Source: Akkermansiaceae bacterium (GTDB lineage Bacteria; Verrucomicrobiota; Verrucomicrobiia; Verrucomicrobiales; Akkermansiaceae). From it: DNA of 64,000 nt. The translations under genes and the position numbers were made by a program. Positions within the stretch are counted from its first letter, which is position 1; every line of letters begins with the position of its first letter. This document shows positions 1 through 6,177 of this stretch, one piece after another. The stretch is from the NCBI GenBank assembly GCA_024233135.1, contig JACKPZ010000002.1:62001-126000 (forward strand), written 5' to 3'. Under the pieces are notes generated by a model, which saw nothing but the letters and a program-made list of their open reading frames with translations, ran no database searches and had not been told where the DNA came from.

Positions 1-179
1 TCTGCCCGGCGTCCGTCGGACACCGCAGCGGCACGATCTGCCAGCTTTCCGGTATCGCCGAACGACTCGGACGCGCGCTGAAATGGGACCCCGCCGCCGA
101 GCAGATCGTCGGAGACAATGAGGCCCGCGCGATGCAGGACCGCCCGCGTCGCGAGGGTTATGAAATGCCGGACGTCTGA
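1..179 (+). CDS. Gfo/Idh/MocA family oxidoreductase, C-terminal fragment
   Basis: The reading frame is open from base 3 and stops with TGA at 177-179, giving 58 residues whose upstream part lies outside the window. The segment reads [17 protein letters not shown] and then IVGDNEA before a short tail. The W-D-P followed by a V-G-D-x-E-A block is the usual end of the Gfo/Idh/MocA-type NAD(P)-dependent oxidoreductases that are very abundant in Planctomycetes and Verrucomicrobia. These enzymes oxidise or reduce sugars and inositols; the substrate cannot be told from the tail alone. It is convergent with the FtsK-like gene, 21 bases away. Confidence 0.75.
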   Translation, partial: CPASVGHRSGTICQLSGIAERLGRALKWDPAAEQIVGDNEARAMQDRPRREGYEMPDV

Positions 180-200
180 TACGATCTCCGCGGGTGGAGA

Positions 201-3200
201 TCAGGTGGGCACGCGTCCGCCAAGTGTCTCCTCGAACCACGCGTCCTCCGGCATGGCGTAGGGGCGGAAGGTTTCCAGCGTTCCGAGGTGTTCGTTGTAG
301 AACAGGGCGCGGTGGAGTCCGAGCTGGGTGGCGGCGGGCGAATCGATGAGGTTGGCGGAGTCGTTGGCGCTCATCTGGAAGAGGACGCGCATTTCGAACT
401 CGGAGAGCATCTTGCGCGGGATCCAGCGGCTGACATTGTTCCACGTATCGACCGAGGCGAGGACATGGATGCCAGACGGCGCGCCTTCGCCGAGGATGTC
501 GGAAAACACCTTGCTCGGGCTGGCGGCGCTTTCCTCGTCGTCCATCGAGAAACGGAATTCGTCCTCGGGGCGAAGCGCCTTGAACCGCTGGATCTCGTGA
601 ACGAGCAGGAAGGTTTCCGGCGCGTTGCGACCGGCATCGGCGGAGCGTCCCGTTAGATCCTGATGGAGTCCGGTCATCAGGTCCGCGACTTCGGCGGGAC
701 CGCCGATCTTGATCTCGTGCGGCAACAACGCGGCGAGGCGGTGGAACACGGAGTTCGGATCCGGCTCCGAGCCGTGGGGATCGAGGACGACGAAGTTCGC
801 CTGATCCGCGGGAAACTGCGAGGCGAGCGAGAGCAACGAGAGCGCGAGAATGGTCGAGGTGCGTTCACCGGACTGGCCGATGACCAGCAGGTGGCTGCCG
901 CTGAGGCGCTGGAAGGCGGCTTCGGTGTGACCTTTGATCGAGTTCGGCGCTCCGAGCCATGCCTTGGCGACGCGCGGGCGGGCGGCGACGGGATTGTGGA
1001 GGAAGGCTGCCAGATCCGGATTGTCCCGGACGTCGGCGGGAGCATTGCCTTCGAAGACGATCGGCTCGGCGGCGATGCCATCTCGTTTCGCCAGCGAGGC
1101 GGCGCGGTCGAGGGCGGTGTCGCGTTCGCTTTCCGGCAGCCAGACGATCTGGAACGGGCTGTTGGCGGCGACAGCTCCGGCCTGGTCGTTGTAAATCCCC
1201 TCGCCCGGGCGGGTGAGCAGGCGCGGCGCCGGGTTGTCCTCGTCCATAATGAGATGGGCGTCGGTCTCGTTGCATTGCAGCGCGATGCGGATGACCATCT
1301 GGCCGAGCGTGGCGCGGGCCAGCGTGTAGGCACCTCCGAGGGTTTGAGAACCAAGGATCACATGGATGCCAAAGGCGCGGCCCTGGCGGACGATGCGGTC
1401 CAACAGAAGAGACGCCTCCTGCGCCACGGCGTCGTCCTCGGTGAAGAATTCCTGGAACTCGTCGATGAGCAGCAGGCTGCGCGGCATCGGTTCGGAGCCT
1501 GCGGTCTTCCTGTAACCTGATAGATCCTGCGCGCCGGCCTTCCGGAACAACTCGCCGCGGCGCTTCAACTCGCCGTCCACCCGCTGCAGCACGCTGAGGG
1601 CGAACTCGCGGTCGCTTTCGATCGCCACGACCTTCGCGTGTGGCAGGCGTTTCGATGCGTAGCACTTGAACTCGACGCCCTTCTTGAAGTCCACCAGATA
1701 GAATTCGACCTGCCCGGGCGAGGCCCACAGCGCGAGGTTGGTGACGATGACGTGGAACAACGTCGATTTGCCGGACCCCGTCTTGCCTGCGACGAGCACG
1801 TGCTGGCGTGTCCCCTTGCCGATGGCGAGTGTCTGGAGTTTGCGCGCGCCGGTGCGGCCGACGGGGATGCGGAGTTCTTCCGAGGTGTCGAGCGTCCACT
1901 CGCCGCCCGGTTCCGGCGCGATGTGGGCGAAGGGAACTTCGACGCGGTTCGAGTCGACGCTGGCGCGGCCGATGCGATGGACGAGTTCGGTGGCGTCGGC
2001 GGGCGCGGTGTCGAAAGCGAGCGTGTCGGCTCCGGGTTTCGAATTTGTTAGATGAAACACACCCTTGCGGAACTCGATGCGGATGCAGACGCGGCGAAGC
2101 TCGTCCTCGATCGCTCTTTCCGCAAGCGCCACGCGGAGGTCACGCTGGATGAGCAGATAGACGCCGCAGCGCGCGCCACTGGTGGCGATGGAGTGCAGGC
2201 GCTTGAGCGCGGTGTCGCTGAAGTTCGAGGGAAACCCGGAGATGACCACAAAATGGTATTTCTCCGCGATCACGCCGGCCTGCTCGTTGTAGGCGGTGAT
2301 GTCCGCGTATTCATCGCGCAAATACATCTGGATCACCTTCTCGATGTGCTCGTTCACCTCGGCGAGGCGTTCCTCGATGTGGGTGTTCTGCGTCCAGATG
2401 CGGTGATGGATGAGCGTCTCCTCATAGTCGGCAAGGTGCATCAGGCCGGCGAAGTCCTTGCCGAGGCCGACGGGATCGATGAAGAGAAACGACGAGCGGC
2501 CCGGTTGCAACGAGGCGACGAGGCGCAATGCGACAGCGTGCAAGGCGCGGGCGCCGGCACTTTCGTCGGAGCCATCGGTCTCGATGAGCACCGAGGCGGG
2601 CTCCGGAAACGCCAGTGAGAACGGCGCGTCGAAGTTTTCACCAAGCGTGGCGCTGAAACGTGGATCGCTCGGAAGTCCGCCGGCGAACTTCGTGAGATCG
2701 AGCGGCAGATCGCCGACACGAACCGCTGTCGGGCTGTCGGCAGGAACCTGCCAGTTCTCGCAAGCCGCGGTGGTCCATGCGGGGAAGCGCTCGCGCGAGT
2801 GGCGGGCGAGTTCGCGGATCTCGTTCGCGAGCGGGACCACGGAGGTGTTCCAGGTTTCCAACAGGGCATCGACTTTCGAGCCGAACTCGTCCTCCAGCGC
2901 CTGCTTCGTCTTGTCCTGCTGGGCAGCGAATCCGGCGATCGCGGCGTCCGACTCGCCACGGGCGGCGGAGACACGAGCCTCATGGGCGGTCTGGATTCTT
3001 CCGAACAATCGATCGCGCATCCGCTCGAGCGCGGAGGGCAGTTGGTTGAGTCGTTCGTCGAGTTTCTGGTTTCCCTCGGCAATCAGCGAGCGCCATTCGT
3101 GGTCCGAACTGCGGAACGTCTCACCGAGCCGCTGGCTGTCGGCGGCTTCGATCTCCTTCATCTCCGCATCGAGTTCGCCGAGTCGCTTGCTGGAGAGTTT

Positions 3201-4079
3201 GGCGGCGGAGGTTTCGAGAAAACGCGCGTCGGAAATCGCGCGGGCGGCGCGCTGCATCGGCGACCACGAGGTGGCGAGCGCTGCGATCCAGACGACCATC
3301 AACACGCCTTCGGAAATCTGCAGCGACGGCAACACCTCGCGCAGTCCACCGCCGCCGGCGCGGAGGCCGAGCCAGACATGGGCTCCCGCGATCACCGAGG
3401 CGATGAGCCAGAGGGGCAGGAAACGGAAGAGCTTCGGCAAGGGCAGACCGCGGACGGAGGCCACGGCGCTTTTCACCCGCTCGATCTGCGGTGCGAGGGC
3501 ATCGAGCGCGGCGGCGGCCGATGCGGGTTCGTCGGGATTCGGAAACGGTTTCCTGCCGGTGAACGATGACGCGACGAGCGGTTTGAAGGTGCTCATCGCG
3601 CCCATCGCCTGCTGGCGAAGCGTGCGGCGCTCGGAGCGGAATTCCTCGACCTTTGCGACAAGGGCGGCGTGTTCCGCGGCGGCCTCGTCATAGACCGACT
3701 GGCGCTGTTGGCGGCTGCGCATGATCTCGCCCTGTGCCTGGCCGACCTTGCTGTCCTTGCGGGCCTGGATGCGCTGCGACATCGACGCCTTGGCGGCGTG
3801 ATACGCGTTCTGCGCCCACGCCGTGCGGGCGGCGACGAGCGCCTCCGCCTGTTCCACCTCGCCACGGTGGTCTTCGTTGAGCGAGTACACCCGCGAGTCG
3901 AGAGCGGCGTGGGTGTTTTCCTCAAACTGGCGGGCCTCGCGACGCAACGCGGCCTGTTGTTCCGCCCTGTGTTTGATCGCCGCGGCCTCGGCCTCCCTCA
4001 CGGCGGAGATTTCCGCGGCGAGCCGGTCGATGGTTCCGCGGACGGCCGGATAGCCGATGGTCTCATTCGCAATCTGCAT
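201..4079 (-). CDS. FtsK/SpoIIIE-domain ATPase, EccC/EssC-like (type VII secretion-like motor)
   Basis: This 1292-residue protein has a charged coiled coil (about 15-155), two hydrophobic membrane segments (about 217-240 and 255-272), a second coiled coil (about 285-430) and three FtsK-like modules. The first module (about 500-690) has no recognisable P-loop. The second has an intact Walker A GKTGSGKST (765-773) and Walker B LLLIDE (869-874). The third has a decayed P-loop GQSGERTST (1068-1076). Three ATPase modules behind an N-terminal membrane anchor is the plan of EccC/EssC motors of type VII secretion. The DNA-translocase FtsK of cell division has one motor and a gamma domain, which I do not see. 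The start overlaps the end of the short WXG100-like gene by 17 bases, and all four genes on this strand read as one operon. The role as a secretion motor is inferred from architecture and neighbours. Confidence 0.8.
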   Translation of the reverse strand: MQIANETIGYPAVRGTIDRLAAEISAVREAEAAAIKHRAEQQAALRREARQFEENTHAALDSRVYSLNEDHRGEVEQAEALVAARTAWAQNAYHAAKASMSQRIQARKDSKVGQAQGEIMRSRQQRQSVYDEAAAEHAALVAKVEEFRSERRTLRQQAMGAMSTFKPLVASSFTGRKPFPNPDEPASAAAALDALAPQIERVKSAVASVRGLPLPKLFRFLPLWLIASVIAGAHVWLGLRAGGGGLREVLPSLQISEGVLMVVWIAALATSWSPMQRAARAISDARFLETSAAKLSSKRLGELDAEMKEIEAADSQRLGETFRSSDHEWRSLIAEGNQKLDERLNQLPSALERMRDRLFGRIQTAHEARVSAARGESDAAIAGFAAQQDKTKQALEDEFGSKVDALLETWNTSVVPLANEIRELARHSRERFPAWTTAACENWQVPADSPTAVRVGDLPLDLTKFAGGLPSDPRFSATLGENFDAPFSLAFPEPASVLIETDGSDESAGARALHAVALRLVASLQPGRSSFLFIDPVGLGKDFAGLMHLADYEETLIHHRIWTQNTHIEERLAEVNEHIEKVIQMYLRDEYADITAYNEQAGVIAEKYHFVVISGFPSNFSDTALKRLHSIATSGARCGVYLLIQRDLRVALAERAIEDELRRVCIRIEFRKGVFHLTNSKPGADTLAFDTAPADATELVHRIGRASVDSNRVEVPFAHIAPEPGGEWTLDTSEELRIPVGRTGARKLQTLAIGKGTRQHVLVAGKTGSGKSTLFHVIVTNLALWASPGQVEFYLVDFKKGVEFKCYASKRLPHAKVVAIESDREFALSVLQRVDGELKRRGELFRKAGAQDLSGYRKTAGSEPMPRSLLLIDEFQEFFTEDDAVAQEASLLLDRIVRQGRAFGIHVILGSQTLGGAYTLARATLGQMVIRIALQCNETDAHLIMDEDNPAPRLLTRPGEGIYNDQAGAVAANSPFQIVWLPESERDTALDRAASLAKRDGIAAEPIVFEGNAPADVRDNPDLAAFLHNPVAARPRVAKAWLGAPNSIKGHTEAAFQRLSGSHLLVIGQSGERTSTILALSLLSLASQFPADQANFVVLDPHGSEPDPNSVFHRLAALLPHEIKIGGPAEVADLMTGLHQDLTGRSADAGRNAPETFLLVHEIQRFKALRPEDEFRFSMDDEESAASPSKVFSDILGEGAPSGIHVLASVDTWNNVSRWIPRKMLSEFEMRVLFQMSANDSANLIDSPAATQLGLHRALFYNEHLGTLETFRPYAMPEDAWFEETLGGRVPT

Positions 4080-4275
4080 GGATTTTCTGAATCACTTTGT
4101 CGAGGTCCTCCAAGGCGCGGAGCGCGCCGTTCACGGTGTTCGAGAGTTCTGCTAGATATTGTTCCTCGAACTCGGCGGCCTTCTGGTCGCGCCACGATCC
4201 GCGCAACTCGCTCCACCGCGCCTGGAGGTTGCGCGTCGCCATCGTCAGCAGCCCTCGGCTGGCGGATGCGCTCAC
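4063..4275 (-). CDS. Short WXG100-like helical protein
   Basis: This 70-residue protein is highly charged and predicted all-helical. A W-R-D turn is followed by A-x-x-F-E-x-x-Y and a regular L/A/V heptad, the layout of the second half of WXG100 (ESAT-6-like) proteins; the first helix is short. I chose the GTG at 4273-4275 because it overlaps the stop of the upstream coiled-coil gene (GTGA) and sits 6 bases after AAGGAGG, a near-ideal ribosome site that is rare in this window. An internal ATG at 4240-4242 would give 59 residues. It lies directly upstream of the FtsK-like ATPase and overlaps it by 17 bases. It could be a substrate or a chaperone-like partner of that motor. Assignment to the WXG100 family is by pattern only. 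Confidence 0.6.
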   Translation of the reverse strand: MSASASRGLLTMATRNLQARWSELRGSWRDQKAAEFEEQYLAELSNTVNGALRALEDLDKVIQKIHADCE

Positions 4276-4802
4276 GGGGTTCCTCCTTCCTCGGTCGGCG
4301 CGGGCGCGGATGACTTCGCCGGCGCGCTCGGAAATTTCTCGGCATACTCCTGGAGTGCCTTGATCGACTCCCCGAGTTGATGCACGCCCTTGGGGAGCTG
4401 CTGGCTGACCATGAAAAACGCGGGATCGAGCTGGCGGACGAGCGGAAGGACGACGTTGTCGAAACGTTCGCGCCATTTCTTCACCACCAACGCCTTGGCC
4501 TCCGCCTCTTCCAGAGCACGCTGCGCGCGGGCGACCATGTGTTTGTGCGCGGTATGGCTCTCGGCCGGCCGGGTGATCCGTGCGTTGTAGTAGTCCGCCT
4601 CGGCCATCTCGAGGCGCTTCTTGCGCTTCTTGATCTCCATGCCCCAGTGCTGGGCGCGGTCCGCCTCCAGCCACGAACGGGTGCGCCGGACTTCGCTCTC
4701 GGCGTCCTCCAGCGCGACGCGCGCCTTCTCGACATAGCGGATCAGGTCGGCGCGGAACGCCTCCAGCGCTTCGATCGAAGAAACTTTCGCCGGGCCGGAC
4801 AT
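4272..4802 (-). CDS. Coiled-coil protein of the WXG100/FtsK locus
   Basis: This is a 176-residue protein of unknown family. Residues about 8-125 are a long, highly charged coiled coil rich in E, K, R and A, followed by a hydrophobic patch (about 128-145) and a low-complexity proline/alanine tail. There is no signal peptide or membrane segment. It sits between the two WXG100-like genes and its stop overlaps the GTG of the next gene, so its product is probably made in step with them. Its size and helical nature would suit a larger LXG/WXG-type partner or an adaptor of the ATPase, but no motif proves this. Confidence 0.6.
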   Translation of the reverse strand: MSGPAKVSSIEALEAFRADLIRYVEKARVALEDAESEVRRTRSWLEADRAQHWGMEIKKRKKRLEMAEADYYNARITRPAESHTAHKHMVARAQRALEEAEAKALVVKKWRERFDNVVLPLVRQLDPAFFMVSQQLPKGVHQLGESIKALQEYAEKFPSAPAKSSAPAPTEEGGTP

Positions 4803-4810
4803 CGCGGGTT

Positions 4811-5083
4811 TCAGCGCTGGTCGAGATACTGCTGGATGCGGTCGGCCTTGCGCAGCAGGTAGGGTGTGTGTTTCTCGGACAAGTCGAGGAACGATTTCAG
4901 CGACTTCATGATCTGGGTGAACTCGGCGGCGAATTTCTCCTGCTCCTGGTCCTGCCACGTATCGCCGAGCGCGTGGAAGCGCGCCATGAGCGACGCGCTG
5001 CGCTCGCGGACGTCGCCATTGAATCGTTTCAGCTCCGCCGCGAAACGGCGGACTTCTTCGGGGTCGATGATTGCCTGGGCCAT
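4811..5083 (-). CDS. WXG100 family protein (ESAT-6-like)
   Basis: The 90-residue product is predicted to form two helices joined at L-G-D-T-W-Q-D (W at residue 43), exactly where the WXG turn falls in ESAT-6/EsxA-type proteins. After the turn comes Q-E-K-F-A-A-E-F, which matches the usual spacing of the family. There is no signal peptide, as expected for a type VII substrate. It is the first gene of a four-gene set leading to an EccC-like ATPase; the next start is 8 bases away. I used the ATG at 5081-5083; an in-frame ATG 54 bases upstream adds a basic, unconserved-looking stretch. Family membership is likely; secretion itself is inference. Confidence 0.75.
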   Translation of the reverse strand: MAQAIIDPEEVRRFAAELKRFNGDVRERSASLMARFHALGDTWQDQEQEKFAAEFTQIMKSLKSFLDLSEKHTPYLLRKADRIQQYLDQR

Positions 5084-5141
5084 GAAAAGAAAGACGGGTT
5101 TCCGATCCATCAAACGATGGTGCGGAGGACGTGCCAAACGG

Positions 5142-5166
5142 AAAAACCCGCGAAGCCGCGGTTTTA
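5142..5166 (-). terminator. Rho-independent terminator after vapC
   Basis: Read on the minus strand, AAAACCGCG pairs with CGCGG-G-TTTT (one bulged G) around a GCTT loop and runs into T residues. It lies 24 bases beyond the vapC stop, so it should end vapBC transcription before the WXG100 operon. Confidence 0.65.
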
Positions 5167-5189
5167 CCTGAGCTTCCCATTTGGAACGA

Positions 5190-5597
5190 TCAACCGCCCG
5201 GTGCTCTCCACAGCATCGTTTTCAGCCCTTTGACCCGTTTGAACTCGGACACATTACCGGTGACGAGGGTCGCGCCAAGGCTCCGGGCCTGCGCGGCGAT
5301 CAACAGGTCGAGCGGGCCGATGGACTGCCCCTTCGCCTCCAACACGGCCCGGATGTCCGCGTAGTGAAGCGCTGCTGCCAGATCGAAATCCGCAACTTGG
5401 AAGAATCCAAGAAACGCTTCGAGTTTCGCGGCGTGCTGTGGGTGGGTCTTGAGGTTTTTCTTCACACCGGTCCAAAGCTCGGCCGCCACGATGACTGGTA
5501 TGGCCGTCTGCGACGGATCCGGAAGTTTCTCCAGACCTGCCTTGTTGCGGAGAACTGGAATGCAAGCGCTGGAATCGAGGAGAAATCTCGGGGGCAT
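5190..5597 (-). CDS. vapC: VapC-type PIN-domain ribonuclease toxin
   Basis: This 135-residue PIN-domain protein is the toxin of a type II toxin-antitoxin pair. The acidic metal-binding residues expected for the family are visible: D8 in LLDSSA, E40 in AAELW, D97 in PLDLLIAA, and a C-terminal TGNVSEF block where most family members have TxNxxEF. VapC enzymes are Mg2+-dependent RNases that cut tRNA or rRNA when not bound by antitoxin. It begins 12 bases after vapB on the same strand, and a terminator follows. Length is normal and no damage is seen, so the toxin is probably functional. The target RNA cannot be predicted. Confidence 0.9.
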   Translation of the reverse strand: MPPRFLLDSSACIPVLRNKAGLEKLPDPSQTAIPVIVAAELWTGVKKNLKTHPQHAAKLEAFLGFFQVADFDLAAALHYADIRAVLEAKGQSIGPLDLLIAAQARSLGATLVTGNVSEFKRVKGLKTMLWRAPGG

Positions 5598-5609
5598 CTT
5601 CCCTTCTGA

Positions 5610-5864
5610 TCAAATTTCGGGGACCGGGCGCTCGTGGGTTGCCGGCCGCGACGGAGGCTCCGGAAACTCACCGTCCGACGGGAAGTTTTCCGCCAGAAAG
5701 GCGCCGATTTCCGCGAAGGACTGAAATTTCGGCGCCGCCAGAGGTTTCAGCACCACCTCGTCGCCATGTTTCTCGATGAGCACCTCGTTTCCTTCGAAGC
5801 GAAAAGCCTTCGGAAGTCGGACCGCCTGGCTGCCGCCGTGCTGGAAGATCTTCGCCGTGGTCAT
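5610..5864 (-). CDS. vapB: VapB-type antitoxin (AbrB/SpoVT fold)
   Basis: The 84-residue protein begins with the swapped-hairpin AbrB DNA-binding domain: A-K-I-F-x-x-G-G-S-Q-A-V-R-L-P-K followed by V-L-I-E-K-H-G-D-E-V-V-L-K-P-L. The C-terminal part (about 48-84) is acidic and proline-rich, as expected for the toxin-binding tail that neutralises VapC. It is upstream of vapC and probably represses the pair's own promoter; two TAGCTAC repeats lie over and next to its start codon. Confidence 0.9.
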   Translation of the reverse strand: MTTAKIFQHGGSQAVRLPKAFRFEGNEVLIEKHGDEVVLKPLAAPKFQSFAEIGAFLAENFPSDGEFPEPPSRPATHERPVPEI

Positions 5865-5899
5865 AGCTACGGAATATAGCTACGCCGGTCCCAAGTCAA
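5864..5899 (-). promoter_or_regulatory. vapBC promoter with repeated TAGCTAC operator
   Basis: On the minus strand TTGACT (5894-5899) is followed after 15 bases by TATATT (5873-5878), a good sigma-70-type pair with a short spacer. TAGCTAC occurs twice on the plus strand (5864-5870 and 5877-5883), 13 bases apart. The repeats flank and partly cover the -10 box, as expected for a VapB or VapBC operator. Only 8 bases separate the -10 box from the vapB ATG. Confidence 0.55.
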
Positions 5900-5916
5900 A
5901 TCCTGAACCAGCCATG

Positions 5917-5940
5917 AAAAAAGCCCGCCGGAGCGGGCTT
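5917..5940 (-). terminator. Rho-independent terminator of tRNA-Phe
   Basis: On the minus strand AAGCCCGC and GCGGGCTT form a perfect 8-bp stem around a TCCG loop and run into a T tract. It begins 5 bases past the tRNA 3' end. Confidence 0.85.
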
Positions 5941-5944
5941 GGGG

Positions 5945-6020
5945 TGGTGGCTCGAGCCGGGATCGAACCAGCGACACGCGGATTTTCAATCCGCTGCTCT
6001 ACCAACTGAGCTATCGAGCC
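5945..6020 (-). tRNA. tRNA-Phe (GAA)
   Basis: The 76-base gene folds as a standard cloverleaf on the minus strand. GGCTCGA (from 6020) pairs with TCGAGCC, and the D-loop contains AGCTCAGTTGGTAGAGC. The anticodon loop TTGAAAA carries GAA at 5987-5985, and the T-loop has GGTTCGATCC. The CCA end is encoded (5945-5947 on the complement). A strong terminator follows. It is divergent from uvrB. Confidence 0.97.
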
Positions 6021-6050
6021 TAACCACAGCCGCCCTCGCGGGCGGGGCGG

Positions 6051-6080
6051 AAGTAAGAGCGGAGCGGCGGGGCTTGGCAA
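6051..6080 (-). promoter_or_regulatory. Possible tRNA-Phe promoter
   Basis: On the minus strand TTGCCA (6075-6080) and TTACTT (6051-6056) are 18 bases apart, upstream of the tRNA. A GC-rich stretch that can form a hairpin lies between the -10 box and the tRNA, resembling the GC-rich discriminators of stable-RNA promoters. The match is moderate. Confidence 0.4.
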
Positions 6081-6129
6081 CCGGAAAATTGTCCGGATTG
6101 GCGAAAATTCCGGTGCCGGAAATTCCGCC
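6081..6129 (+). promoter_or_regulatory. Palindrome cluster upstream of uvrB
   Basis: Two palindromes lie 48-97 bases before the uvrB start. The first (6081-6096) has arms of CCGGAAAA/TTGTCCGG with one mismatched pair. The second (6100-6129) has 14-base arms, GGCGAAAATTCCGG and CCGGAAATTCCGCC, with two mismatches around a TG centre. Both are built from CCGGAAA(A)TT. They are candidate operator sites, perhaps for damage control of uvrB; no known LexA consensus is matched. Confidence 0.45.
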
Positions 6130-6177
6130 TCCCCTTCCCTTGCGCGGGCGGCGGGGCGGGGCTATGGGTGGCGCCCG

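Noticed and set aside
201..4079. Calling the large ATPase the cell-division DNA translocase FtsK
   Set aside because: No gamma domain or four-helix FtsK anchor, three ATPase modules instead of one, and WXG100-type neighbours.
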